A DNA stretch of 31,657 nucleotides from Spirochaetia bacterium UBA6919 (GCA_002450905.1 DKAT01000044.1:62452-94108), one strand, 5' to 3'. Shown: positions 16,190-24,543, numbered from the stretch's first letter. Program-made: numbers and translations. Notes: generated by a model from the sequence alone, not told the origin.

Positions 16190-17050
16190 TTATTTAGCCG
16201 TCGAAGTTTCAACAGGACTTCCTGAATCATCTATTTTAATGGTTTTGTTGATGGTGCCATTATTATTGTATTTTTCTATCTTAAAGAGTTTTCCATTTTT
16301 ATTGTAGGAATGGATTTCAGCGAGTTTTCCATTTTTGAAATATTCGACTTTTTTTAGGATACCATTTTTATTGTAAAAGAATTTTAAAGTATATTTATAT
16401 TTATTATCATCGTACTTACCGTCTTCCTGGATGAGATTACCATTAGTGTCATAAATTCTTGTGATATCCAGTTCATCACCGGAGTAGATAAGTGTTTTGA
16501 CTACTTTCTCTTTTTTATAATGATTTACATTTATTAATTCACCATATTCATAATTATTGGTTTGAATCAAATTATTATTTTTGTTAAAAATTGCTTGTTT
16601 GGTGAGTTGCTTTGTCTCTTTATCATAGTGATTTATAGAATACCGAATCAGGACGCCATTTTTAAAATATTCGATTCTATTTATTTGTCCTGTTTCAGGA
16701 TTATAAATTTGCTTTTTAAGGATGATACCATTTTTATAAGTTTCAATGATGGCGATTTGTTCTTTTTTATTATAAAAGACTTTGTAGGATTTAAATTTTA
16801 GTTTTGAATCTTGTTCAGTGATTTGATCGCGATCGCGGAAAGTGAGGACTTTATTTCTTAAGTATCTATAACGGGTGTAATATTTTGAAGTTAATTCTTC
16901 CTGTGGAATGGGTTTTTCGACTTCTTTGATATCTTCTTTATTGTCTTCCTTGTAAACCTCTATGACATTTTCTTTTCCTGAACAAGACATTAACAATATA
17001 AGAAATGAGAAGATAGCTTTAAGAGTTATAATTGTACTTTTTTTCATCAT
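16190..17050 (-). CDS. YwqK/MORN-like repeat lipoprotein 1
   Basis: Lipoprotein of 286 aa; the signal ends in LLMSC (C23). The rest is built of repeated beta-hairpin units of about 20-25 residues with a Y-x-N-G or F-K-N-G turn: YKNGIILKKQIYN, YFKNGVLIRYSINHY, FYNKNGILKKVEYFKNGKLAEIHSYNKNGKLFKIEKYNNNG. Such units occur in YwqK-type antitoxin-like proteins and in MORN variants, and usually act as binding scaffolds. Lysine and asparagine are very frequent. The start is one of two adjacent ATGs at 17050; there is no Shine-Dalgarno, and a good promoter ends 7 nt before the ATG, so the transcript may lack a leader. It shares the repeat type with the lipoprotein at 26662 but not its detailed sequence. 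Confidence 0.85.
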   Translation of the reverse strand: MMKKSTIITLKAIFSFLILLMSCSGKENVIEVYKEDNKEDIKEVEKPIPQEELTSKYYTRYRYLRNKVLTFRDRDQITEQDSKLKFKSYKVFYNKKEQIAIIETYKNGIILKKQIYNPETGQINRIEYFKNGVLIRYSINHYDKETKQLTKQAIFNKNNNLIQTNNYEYGELINVNHYKKEKVVKTLIYSGDELDITRIYDTNGNLIQEDGKYDDNKYKYTLKFFYNKNGILKKVEYFKNGKLAEIHSYNKNGKLFKIEKYNNNGTINKTIKIDDSGSPVETSTAK

Positions 17051-17057
17051 ATTAGCA

Positions 17058-17085
17058 ATTATATCACATTTTTGAGTGTTTTCAA
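17058..17085 (-). promoter_or_regulatory. Near-consensus promoter, probably leaderless
   Basis: On the minus strand TTGAAA, a 16-bp spacer and a perfect TATAAT are followed after only 7 nt by ATGATG of the YwqK-repeat lipoprotein. Transcription would start at or one base before the ATG. The gene has no Shine-Dalgarno, in agreement with this. Confidence 0.65.
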
Positions 17086-17164
17086 GTAATTTTTTAATTT
17101 TTTTTATAATTTTTTTATTTCATCCAATAATCGGTAATGAAATATATGAATATTTATCCCTTAA

Positions 17165-17647
17165 CTATTTATTTTTAACGAAGTCATGTTCATTGTGCTT
17201 TACTGTAAGGATAGGACAAGGAGATTGTCTTATCACCCGCTCAGTAGTGCTGCCGAAGATAGCATGTTTAAATCCACTATAACCATGAGTAGCCATTACA
17301 ATAAGATCGATATTATTATTCTTAGAATATTCTATTATGCCTGAGAATGGTGCGTCGTCTTTAATAACATCCCATTTTGAGTTGAGCTCAGAGGGTACTT
17401 TCTCCTTTAAGACCTTTAGCAGTTCTTCTTTTGCAGTAAGCAATGCTTTTTCTTCCAGATCCAAGATATCGTCATGATAGTGATAGGGAACCTGGCTGAA
17501 AGGTAGAGTAGGTAAGATGTGTAACAAATGCAGCGTGGATTTAAATTGCTGGGATAGTGTTTTAGCATAATTTAGAGCATGAAAGGAATATTCTGAAAAA
17601 TCAATTGGGCACAATATATTTGTAATATTAATAGATTTATCACTCAT
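17165..17647 (-). CDS. Universal stress protein UspA 1
   Basis: Universal stress protein of 160 aa with one Usp domain. It has the N-terminal strand NILCPIDFSEYSFHALNYA, the second strand STLHLLHILP, a central segment IIEYSKNNNIDLIVMATHG, and the nucleotide-binding turn HGYSGFKHAIFGSTTERVIRQ, ending with CPILTVKH. The GxxG...GS pattern suggests ATP binding. It begins 12 bp after the stop of the polytopic membrane protein upstream (GGAG before the ATG), so it is the third gene of an operon with that protein and the MltB-like enzyme. It is one of two UspA genes in this window; the other (21839) follows the NhaD antiporter on the opposite strand. Confidence 0.92.
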   Translation of the reverse strand: MSDKSINITNILCPIDFSEYSFHALNYAKTLSQQFKSTLHLLHILPTLPFSQVPYHYHDDILDLEEKALLTAKEELLKVLKEKVPSELNSKWDVIKDDAPFSGIIEYSKNNNIDLIVMATHGYSGFKHAIFGSTTERVIRQSPCPILTVKHNEHDFVKNK

Positions 17648-17659
17648 AAGCTCTCCATG

Positions 17660-18694
17660 TTATAAAATATAATCTTTTTTTTCATCTTTGAAAATCATTA
17701 AAATATTTTTATGAATCAAAATTAATTGCATGGTGACTAAGGATAATATCATGCAGTAGAAAAGGAAAATTAATTCTCCAATTAGGTAGATGTGTAGCCA
17801 GATATGACTTTTAACAAGAATATTTTTGTATTTATCATATGTAATAAAGGGCTCAGGGTATTTATATAGGGAATAGATGGAGTAGAATATCAAAAGCACG
17901 AATGACAGTATTGAATATCGTATTCCATTCATATTTTTATTGTATATCAATATTGATAAAATAAAGAGAATTAGAAAAATAACAAGTTTAGAGAGGAAGG
18001 GGTAAAAAATATTTATTTCTTTAAAGACCATCCAGTGGGTAATACTGAGGGTAAATGAGTAATAAGCTCCAATCATAAAAGAAATGAGCAGAAATTTATT
18101 AATTTTCTCTGCCCTATTAGTATTTTGAATAGTTATGTTTTTAAAAAAGGTTTTTAAGTAGGATATTACATCGAGTGAGTTGAATATATTATCTTCTGTT
18201 CTGGATATCAGGTATACACATAAAATATTTAGTCCTATCATACCGATGGACCAAGTCATAAATAAATAAATAGTAGTATGAGAAAGATCAATGAGATTTA
18301 ATTGTTTGATTAATTCGGTGTCGATATTATTTTGTGGAATCATTTGCAGGATACTATGCCAAAAAGGATTTATATAGTTAGAGAATTCATTTAGCTTGAG
18401 TAAGACATCTAATTGAGTTATATGCAAGACTATTCCTAAGATGAATGCTGTAATGTATAATAATTTTCCTTTCGATCCCCAAAGAAAGATTGACAGAGTT
18501 GAAAAGACATATATAAATCCAGTTGAGAGGATAAGGAATTCAATGATGTAGATGGAAGTAATATTTCCGTGGTAGGAGTTTATTGGTATCGGAATAAACC
18601 ATTGATATTTAGTGAGAGATACAATGAGCAGGACAATGCCGTATATTAGCTGGTAGGAAGAGAGGATGATAAGTATCCATCGTTGGTTATTCAA
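17660..18694 (-). CDS. Polytopic membrane protein of unknown function
   Basis: Integral membrane protein of 344 aa with about eight hydrophobic helices (approximately 6-28, 46-72, 76-96, 138-163, 198-222, 229-250, 256-277 and 298-325). The loop between helices 3 and 4 is longer (about 40 residues, including NEFSNYINPFWHSI) and may lie outside. I see no catalytic or transporter signature, and it matches no family I recognise. The start is TTG, 9 bp after the MltB-like stop, with GAGGA about 12 nt upstream inside the previous gene; no in-frame ATG is available near it. It sits between the murein lytic enzyme and UspA with short spacings, so a shared role in envelope stress is an inference from the operon. 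Confidence 0.75.
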   Translation of the reverse strand: MNNQRWILIILSSYQLIYGIVLLIVSLTKYQWFIPIPINSYHGNITSIYIIEFLILSTGFIYVFSTLSIFLWGSKGKLLYITAFILGIVLHITQLDVLLKLNEFSNYINPFWHSILQMIPQNNIDTELIKQLNLIDLSHTTIYLFMTWSIGMIGLNILCVYLISRTEDNIFNSLDVISYLKTFFKNITIQNTNRAEKINKFLLISFMIGAYYSFTLSITHWMVFKEINIFYPFLSKLVIFLILFILSILIYNKNMNGIRYSILSFVLLIFYSIYSLYKYPEPFITYDKYKNILVKSHIWLHIYLIGELIFLFYCMILSLVTMQLILIHKNILMIFKDEKKDYIL

Positions 18695-18703
18695 AGTGAA
18701 AGA

Positions 18704-20080
18704 TCATTCCTCTTTTGTTTCTAATTCGCGTTCCCGTTTTTTTAAGGTGAGTGCGTACTTTTCAACGATATCAACATATTCCGTGCTGTGATTGTAAAGA
18801 TAAATTGCGTGTCGTATGGTGTTTCGATTATTAGGAGTTAAACCAGATTTTTTTAAATAATGTGCTGTACTTGCCAGAGCGTCATCAAGGTTGTAGAGAT
18901 CGATTATTTTGTCTTTGTTTCCATCTCGGGCTAATCTTATATAACTGGATGGAATGAATTGGCATAGCCCAAATGCACCAGCCCATGAACCATGCAGTGT
19001 ATGAATATCTAATTTAAACTTATGAGCCATGATGAGAAGGCTTCTTAACTCTGTATATGCCCAGTTTATTCTGTGCTGAAGGAGCTTATCAAATTTTACT
19101 TTTAATGTTTGATAGTTTGGAAGAGCTTTATTTTTGATTTCATTTTTATTTTCAGTAATATTATCATTTTTTTGAGAATTATCGGTAGATTCGCTAGTAC
19201 CTGGTAAGGTTTTGTTGTTTTGGGAATTAATAACTATTGATGTAAAATTTAGTGGTTGGATGAATGCCATGAAGAGCGGATCTGTCCAAAATGTGGTATT
19301 GTAATTGTTTTGAGAGGGAAGTTTATTTAATATAGGATTCAGTGTGATCATACGGTCATAGAATTTCTCTTCATCAAAGTGATACAATGAATTGTAAACA
19401 CTAAATACATGATAATCACCAGTGATTTTACCAAAACGAGTTTCAACAAACAGAATTGCCGTGAAGTATTCATAGGGCACATCATATTTTTTTTCTGTCT
19501 TGTCCAATAAGGATTTATGTTTCTTTACGAATTCAAGCCCTGTTTTATATGAATCTTCTGAAAGAAATAAGGAGTAGGGATTCACCCAGGCGTTTTTGCT
19601 AGCAGGTCTTTTCATAATTTTTGCATATTTTGTGAGATACCATAAATCTTTTGGGATCAGGTTATAAATATACTTCTGTGCTTCCATATCCACTAGTACT
19701 TCAGAAGAACTATCGTCATTTCGTAATGTATCATCCATAAAGAATAATTGGACATCCAGAGGGCTTATCTTATGGTTTATAACAACAGGGTCGCTCATTA
19801 ATTTTTTCATAACAGGCTTATAAAACTTCAAACGGTGTTTAATAATCTCACTTGATTTGTTGATATGATTTATTGGTAGGAGTGGATTGATTCTGATGGG
19901 TGATAAGGCGATTGAAAGTAGTTTTCCGAATTTTACACCTTCTGATAAGATTTCATCATCTGAAATATGTTTGACGGGATGCTCATAGGTTTGATTTAGG
20001 TAGTGATAGTAATAAGCTATAGCAATACCTATAATTATAAGAAATAATAAGCCACTGAGTATTTTTTTATAACCACACAT
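18704..20080 (-). CDS. MltB-family lytic murein transglycosylase
   Basis: Membrane-anchored enzyme of 458 aa that cuts peptidoglycan (GH103). A single N-terminal helix (about 7-27) anchors it with the catalytic part outside the inner membrane. The MltB signatures are FTAILFVETRFGKITGDY with catalytic E213, and GSWAGAFGLCQFIPSSYIRLARDG, then NLDDALASTAHYLKKSG. Between the two blocks is an insertion of about 100 residues with a low-complexity, Asn/Lys/Ser-rich stretch (about 285-320) that is probably disordered and not seen in E. coli MltB. There is no lipobox. No Shine-Dalgarno precedes the ATG at 20080; a promoter lies 7 nt upstream instead. It heads the operon with the unknown membrane protein and UspA. 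Confidence 0.87.
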   Translation of the reverse strand: MCGYKKILSGLLFLIIIGIAIAYYYHYLNQTYEHPVKHISDDEILSEGVKFGKLLSIALSPIRINPLLPINHINKSSEIIKHRLKFYKPVMKKLMSDPVVINHKISPLDVQLFFMDDTLRNDDSSSEVLVDMEAQKYIYNLIPKDLWYLTKYAKIMKRPASKNAWVNPYSLFLSEDSYKTGLEFVKKHKSLLDKTEKKYDVPYEYFTAILFVETRFGKITGDYHVFSVYNSLYHFDEEKFYDRMITLNPILNKLPSQNNYNTTFWTDPLFMAFIQPLNFTSIVINSQNNKTLPGTSESTDNSQKNDNITENKNEIKNKALPNYQTLKVKFDKLLQHRINWAYTELRSLLIMAHKFKLDIHTLHGSWAGAFGLCQFIPSSYIRLARDGNKDKIIDLYNLDDALASTAHYLKKSGLTPNNRNTIRHAIYLYNHSTEYVDIVEKYALTLKKRERELETKEE

Positions 20081-20087
20081 AAATTGA

Positions 20088-20115
20088 AATTTAAATAGAT
20101 TTTATTTGAAGTCAA
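20088..20115 (-). promoter_or_regulatory. Promoter of the MltB-like gene, probably leaderless
   Basis: Minus strand: TTGACT (-35), 16-bp spacer, TAAATT (-10, four of six consensus bases), then 7 nt to the ATG. The geometry is identical to the promoter at 17058-17085, and this gene also lacks a Shine-Dalgarno. Confidence 0.45.
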
Positions 20116-20209
20116 CAAGAATTTACAAATTTAAATTAATATCGGCAGAAAAAGTATTTTCAAAAATATTATGAATCATTGGACATTATAAAAAAAAATA
20201 TTTATATTG

Positions 20210-20234
20210 TATAATCATCATTTAAAAGATGATG
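20210..20234 (+). promoter_or_regulatory. Candidate -10 box and adjoining inverted repeat before nhaD-like gene
   Basis: A perfect TATAAT at 20210-20215 is followed directly by CATCAT-TTAAAAG-ATGATG (20216-20234), a 6-bp dyad covering the expected start of transcription, a typical operator position. I see no good -35 at normal distance (TTGGAC at 20179 is 25 bp away). About 46 bp of leader and a good Shine-Dalgarno (AAGGAG) follow before the ATG. Confidence 0.4.
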
Positions 20235-20280
20235 TGTTTTGTAATCTTTAAATAGAGTTGTTGGATTAAGGAGTATTTTT

Positions 20281-21789
20281 ATGAGATTAGTTCGGAAGTG
20301 TGTGTATGCCCTGTTATTGTCTTTCATGTTAAGTTTCATCTTTCTTGGAGTTAATGTTAGTAAAGCCAATGCAGAAAATAATACAATTAGCTCACAGAAT
20401 AATTATCCACAGGTATTCAAAGCATCTGATGCAAATCATGATAAGAGTAGTCACAAGGCTTCAGGTGGGCATTCAAAATTACCCCCTATTTCAAAGCTCT
20501 GGGCTATTCCATTTATTCTCATGTTATTATCTATAGCGTTATTCCCATTATTTGCCCCGGATTTCTGGCATCACAACTACTGGAAGATTAGTTTATTTGT
20601 ATTTTGTGTTCCAATGGTCATTGTATCGGTATTTTTCTTAAATGATCAGATGAGGCATCACACTTGGGAGGAATTTAAGAATTATGTATCATTTATACTT
20701 CTCCTCGCCTCGTTATTCACCATATCAGGAGCGATTTTTATACGTGGTACCCTTGTTGGTAAGCCTATATTAAATACTATGATCTTAGCAATTGGTGCTG
20801 TATTAGCCAGTTTTATGGCAACCACAGGGGCATCGATGCTTCTCATAAGACCTCTGATTCGTGCAAACCAGCATCGCTCAAAGAAAGTTCACATAATTAT
20901 TTTCTTTATTTTTATTGTCAGTAATATAGGGGGGCTATTAACCCCTCTTGGTGATCCACCTTTATTCCTTGGTTATTTAAAAGGTGTCCCCTTTACCTGG
21001 ACATTTAATTTGGCTTTTGAATGGCTCATTGCTTGCTCCATACTTCTTGTAATATTCTTTTTCTGGGATACGATGATCTATAATAAGGAAGTGAAGAGTG
21101 GGCTAATTAAACAGGATCCAGAAAATACAGCGAAAGAACCTTTGAAGATTGAAGGATCAGTGCAGTTTATTTTCTTGGTTGGTGTAGTGCTATCCATCTT
21201 GGGTCAGGGATATATAACAAAAGCTTTTCCTGACATCACATGGAATAAATATGTTATTGGCCCTCAGGAAGGATCTATGCTTCTTATGATGATTCTGTCC
21301 TTATTGGTGTCTGGAACTAAGAGTCAGATTAGAAGGGATAATGAATTTACTTGGTTTCCTATCAAAGAAGTGGCGGTGTTATTTGCGGGAATATTTGCAT
21401 GTATGGTACCCACACTATATTTACTGGATCTTCATGGCCCAGAACTGGGTGTGACCAAGCCTTGGCAATTCTACTGGATGTCAGGAACCTTATCTTCCTT
21501 TCTGGATAATGCTCCAACCTATCTTGTATTTTTAGAACTAGCTAAATCTGTTTTAGGTACCGATGTTGCTGGAGTGGTTAAGGAGTTTAATTTGCTTGCA
21601 GCCATATCTTGCGGTTCGGTATTTATGGGAGCCAATAGCTATATTGGAAATGCGCCCAATTTTATGGTGAAAGCCATTGCTGAAGAACGCGGAATCAAAA
21701 TGCCCAGTTTCTTTGGGTATATGGCATATTCCATCGGGATATTGATACCGATATTTATATTATTAACATTCATGTTCTTCATAAAGTAA
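20281..21789 (+). CDS. nhaD: NhaD-type sodium/proton antiporter
   Basis: Inner-membrane antiporter of the ion-transporter superfamily, 502 aa. A cleavable-looking signal (MRLVRKCVYALLLSFMLSFIFLG...SKANA) and a polar stretch (about 32-70) precede about 11-12 membrane helices. Family blocks are SMLLIRPLIRANQHRSKKVH, SNIGGLLTPLGDPPLFLGYL, SFLDNAPTYLVFLELAK and SCGSVFMGANSYIGNAPNFMVKAIAEERGIKMPSF, which are characteristic of NhaD proteins; the D-N-A-P and N-x-P-x-P-like motifs are the likely ion site. It exports Na+ (or Li+) in exchange for protons. UspA 2 starts 49 bp after its stop, on the same strand, so the two are probably cotranscribed. Regulation may act at the dyad next to the -10 box. 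Confidence 0.92.
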   Translation: MRLVRKCVYALLLSFMLSFIFLGVNVSKANAENNTISSQNNYPQVFKASDANHDKSSHKASGGHSKLPPISKLWAIPFILMLLSIALFPLFAPDFWHHNYWKISLFVFCVPMVIVSVFFLNDQMRHHTWEEFKNYVSFILLLASLFTISGAIFIRGTLVGKPILNTMILAIGAVLASFMATTGASMLLIRPLIRANQHRSKKVHIIIFFIFIVSNIGGLLTPLGDPPLFLGYLKGVPFTWTFNLAFEWLIACSILLVIFFFWDTMIYNKEVKSGLIKQDPENTAKEPLKIEGSVQFIFLVGVVLSILGQGYITKAFPDITWNKYVIGPQEGSMLLMMILSLLVSGTKSQIRRDNEFTWFPIKEVAVLFAGIFACMVPTLYLLDLHGPELGVTKPWQFYWMSGTLSSFLDNAPTYLVFLELAKSVLGTDVAGVVKEFNLLAAISCGSVFMGANSYIGNAPNFMVKAIAEERGIKMPSFFGYMAYSIGILIPIFILLTFMFFIK

Positions 21790-21838
21790 TAATTTATAGA
21801 TTTCATGATATTTATAGATATTAGACATCGAGGTTACT

Positions 21839-22249
21839 ATGATAAATTATAAAAAAATACTCTGTCCAGTGGACTTCTCAGAAGGATGTAAAGAGGCTTT
21901 GAACCATGCTATTGATATTGCTGAAAAGTTTGGCGGTAGTTTAACACTTATCCATGTGATCCCTCACGTTTCTACATTCAGTATGACAAGTTACTATGAT
22001 GTGGATGACAAGACAGATCTGGCAAATCTCATCTCAACAATTCCTGCGAATATTCCTCACAATAGTGAGATTGTTAAAAACGACGATGTAGATGATGGAA
22101 TAGCAGAATATGCCAGAGATAATAAATTTGATATTATTGTAATGGGGACTCACGGACATTCAGGAATTGGACGGGTACTTTTAGGAAGTACAGCAGAGGA
22201 AACAATTAGAAAAGCACCCTGCCCAGTCCTTGTAGTTCGTAAAACATAA
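21839..22249 (+). CDS. Universal stress protein UspA 2
   Basis: Usp-domain protein of 136 aa: YKKILCPVDFSEGCKEALNHA, GSLTLIHVIPHVS, IAEYARDNKFDIIVMGTHGHSGIGRVLLGSTAEETIRKAPCPVLVVR. The HSGIGRVLLGS segment is the ATP-binding turn. It is shorter than UspA 1 because it lacks a C-terminal extension. GAGG lies five bases before the ATG. It follows nhaD and stops 4 bp from the end of the convergent NhaP-type gene, so a UspA sits between two sodium/proton antiporters. Direct control of antiporter activity by Usp is known for some ion transporters, but here it is only suggested by position. Confidence 0.93.
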   Translation: MINYKKILCPVDFSEGCKEALNHAIDIAEKFGGSLTLIHVIPHVSTFSMTSYYDVDDKTDLANLISTIPANIPHNSEIVKNDDVDDGIAEYARDNKFDIIVMGTHGHSGIGRVLLGSTAEETIRKAPCPVLVVRKT

Positions 22250-22253
22250 AAAA

Positions 22254-23534
22254 TTAAGATAGACCTTCCTGCGAATGGCCTGGGTCATTCTGGATATCCT
22301 GCTGATCTGTTCCTATTTTCAAGGCTGATATAAGTGGTTTTACTGTTATTCCCTGTACAATCAATGAGAAACAGACAACTCCAAAACCGATGACCAGTAA
22401 AGATGTCCTGTAAGGTTCAATGGATGGGTGGTTTGGAAGTCCTAATAACAGAGCTATAGGAATTGAACCTCTTAACCCTCCCCAGAAGATAATATGAGAC
22501 CAGCTAATGGGATATTTATTTCCACCAGTTTTGTAGGTAGCAAAGAACAGTGGATACACTACTAATAATCTTCCTATGATTACTGCGAGAATAGCCAATC
22601 CAATTGCTAAAGTATTTTCTAGTAACTTCTCATGACCAATTGCTTTCAATTCTAACCCTATCAGAATAAATAAGAGAGAATTGATCAGAAAATCAATAGA
22701 TTCAAAGAAAGTTTCAATGGTCATAATTGTCTTGGGGCTCATTGCTAAGCGTCGTCCATAATTACCAATCATCAATCCTGTTGCTACTACACCAATTACC
22801 CCGGATAAATGCATTGATTCTGCCATCCAGAAAGCTCCATAACAGGCGACAAGACAAATCGCGTTCTCTAATAAATGATCAGTAAGACGTCTTAAAATAT
22901 AGAAACTGATATATCCTATTCCAATACCTATGATAGCTCCTCCAAAACTCACTTTAACAAACTCCAAAATACTTTTGGATATTTCTACTGATTTTCCGGA
23001 TGTTCCAGTAACAATTTCCAAGATTATTGTAAAGATAACCACCCCTGTTCCATCATTAAATAGGGATTCTCCTTCAACAAGGTATTTCAGATCAGAAGGA
23101 GCACCACATTGACGAAAGATAGCCAGTACTGAAACAGGATCTGTAGTGCAGATAAGGGCACCAAATAAGAGTGCGATTAGATACGGGGCTTTTCCAAAGG
23201 TTCCAAAAATGTGTGTGAAATAACCAATAAGAAATGTTGATCCAATTACGCCTATAGTGGCAAATATTGTTATCGCTATAGAGTGTTTTTTTAATCTATC
23301 CAACTGCATATGGAGGGCGCCTTGAAATAACAAAGGGGGAAGGAGGACATAGAAGACAAGGTCTTTGCTAAAACCCGTGTGTTTAATATCTATTCCAAGG
23401 GGAAGGACTGCTAAGGCAATTCCAACCAGAGTTAGAGCAATGGTATAGGGCAATTGGGTGAGCCATTTGGTAATAATTCCAACTAAACAAGCTATCCCGA
23501 TGAGTAGAATATAGATTCCAACGGTGTGTTCCAT
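22254..23534 (-). CDS. NhaP/CPA1-type sodium/proton antiporter
   Basis: Inner-membrane cation/proton antiporter of 426 aa with about 12 helices. Conserved blocks are FYVLLPPLLFQGALHM (helix 3 region), FGALICTTDPVSVLAIFR (131-136 TDPVSV) and VEGESLFNDGTGVVIF with the ion-binding N160-D161 pair, followed by the arginine-containing FWGGLRGSIPIALLLGLP. All these are intact, so it should be active. The protein ends with a short hydrophilic tail and no large cytoplasmic domain, which separates it from the longer NhaP and NHE types. AGAGGA lies upstream of the ATG. It is convergent with the nhaD-uspA pair. Confidence 0.93.
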   Translation of the reverse strand: MEHTVGIYILLIGIACLVGIITKWLTQLPYTIALTLVGIALAVLPLGIDIKHTGFSKDLVFYVLLPPLLFQGALHMQLDRLKKHSIAITIFATIGVIGSTFLIGYFTHIFGTFGKAPYLIALLFGALICTTDPVSVLAIFRQCGAPSDLKYLVEGESLFNDGTGVVIFTIILEIVTGTSGKSVEISKSILEFVKVSFGGAIIGIGIGYISFYILRRLTDHLLENAICLVACYGAFWMAESMHLSGVIGVVATGLMIGNYGRRLAMSPKTIMTIETFFESIDFLINSLLFILIGLELKAIGHEKLLENTLAIGLAILAVIIGRLLVVYPLFFATYKTGGNKYPISWSHIIFWGGLRGSIPIALLLGLPNHPSIEPYRTSLLVIGFGVVCFSLIVQGITVKPLISALKIGTDQQDIQNDPGHSQEGLS

Positions 23535-23912
23535 AAATTCCTCTTAGTTTGTAAAGATAACTTAAATAAAATAGTGAAACGGAATGCTTTATACAAGTCA
23601 TTTTTATTATTTTCTGTAGGATAATTACTAATAACATCTTATGTGTTTTTAATATCCTTATAGTATTAGCCAATTGTTGACACGAAACAGTACCGGAATC
23701 AGAATTTTTAATTCCGATTGTTCTTCATCTTAGTGCCTATAAATTAATATTTTGTCTTTTTCTCAAGATATCGCTTATTGGATATAATTTGAATGGGATT
23801 TTTCTTCATCGAAATTTTTTTTAAGATAAAATTGATTTTCTTAATTGAATAGAATATTATTTAGGAGAATAGCAGTATTTAAGCATTTTAATAAGGATTT
23901 TGTAAACATTTT
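23535..23912. other. Intergenic gap of about 380 bp with one small dyad
   Basis: The gap is shared by the divergent NhaP-type gene and the broken membrane-protein locus. It is AT-rich with a dyad CGGAAT-N11-ATTCCG near 23692-23714. An open frame on the minus strand reaching 23673 is only a frame shadow of the antiporter gene. No RNA gene was recognised. Confidence 0.5.
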
Positions 23913-23975
23913 ATGGAAGAAAAGATTTTAAAACGACCAGCATCCATCACCGTATTAGGCTGGATATTTATATGA
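23913..23975 (+). pseudogene. N-terminal fragment of a membrane protein (frameshifted)
   Basis: ATG followed by 20 codons (MEEKILKRPASITVLGWIFI) and a TGA. The KRP-x-S-I-T-V-L-G-W pattern is the usual beginning of small polytopic membrane proteins, and the next frame continues with a hydrophobic helix, overlapping as ATGA. Removing two bases from the TATATG stretch would join the two frames, so I read this as the start of a gene disrupted by a dinucleotide insertion. Translational coupling of two tiny ORFs is the alternative. Confidence 0.5.
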
Positions 23976-24214
23976 TTGTATATTCATCATTTTATTATAT
24001 TACAATTTTAAGAATTATAATATATTTATCTCCTATTTATTTTCTTTTCAGAAGCATAGCAAGAGAATATTTTATTAATCCACAATTATTTAAATTACAA
24101 AAAATAGGCATTAAAGAAGAAAATGGATTTTACAAATTCTTTAGTATCTTTTTATTTATCTACTCAGGACTTTTTATAGTAGCCATTAATTTTTTATATT
24201 TATGTCAAATATAG
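23972..24214 (+). CDS. Membrane protein fragment, middle part
   Basis: ORF of 80 aa with two hydrophobic helices (VYSSFYYITILRIIIYLSPIYFLF and FSIFLFIYSGLFIVAINFLYL) separated by a short polar loop. It has no Shine-Dalgarno; its ATG overlaps the TGA of the preceding fragment, and its stop lies 13 nt inside the next ORF. I read it as the middle part of a single roughly 200-residue membrane protein that has suffered two shifts, each to the -1 frame. No function can be assigned. Confidence 0.5.
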   Translation: MIVYSSFYYITILRIIIYLSPIYFLFRSIAREYFINPQLFKLQKIGIKEENGFYKFFSIFLFIYSGLFIVAINFLYLCQI

Positions 24215-24516
24215 ATTTAGAAAATAAATATCTTGTCATAGGATTCATAATTTACTTAGCTCTTACTACTCTTATCAGTGCAATGGCTATTGTGAGATTT
24301 ATAATTTGGAAACGTACTCTAGGCATATTATTATTATCTATTTCGAGTTATTGTCTCATCATAGAAATATTTATATATTTAACTGAAATTAAAGATAATT
24401 TAGAACCCTTTAGTTCAGAAATTGTAAGTAGTTTAAATGATTTCATCTATGGAGTAATATTTACGATTATTGTGATTTGTAAGCGGTTTCGTATTAATCC
24501 TCCTTGCAAGAAATAA
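24202..24516 (+). CDS. Membrane protein fragment, C-terminal part
   Basis: ORF of 104 aa with three hydrophobic stretches (YLVIGFIIYLALTTLISAMAIVRFII, GILLLSISSYCLIIEIFIYL and FIYGVIFTIIVICKRF) and a basic end. No Shine-Dalgarno precedes its ATG, and it overlaps the previous ORF. It could be an independent small membrane protein, but its position and overlap fit better as the last third of the broken gene starting at 23913. A strong terminator follows 28 bp after the stop, on this strand. Confidence 0.55.
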   Translation: MSNIDLENKYLVIGFIIYLALTTLISAMAIVRFIIWKRTLGILLLSISSYCLIIEIFIYLTEIKDNLEPFSSEIVSSLNDFIYGVIFTIIVICKRFRINPPCKK

Positions 24517-24543
24517 ACGGGATGAGGGTGAACACCTTGAGTG

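Noticed and set aside
23383..23673. 96-aa minus-strand frame upstream of the NhaP-type gene
   Set aside because: It mostly overlaps the antiporter gene in another frame, lacks a Shine-Dalgarno and has an atypical composition.
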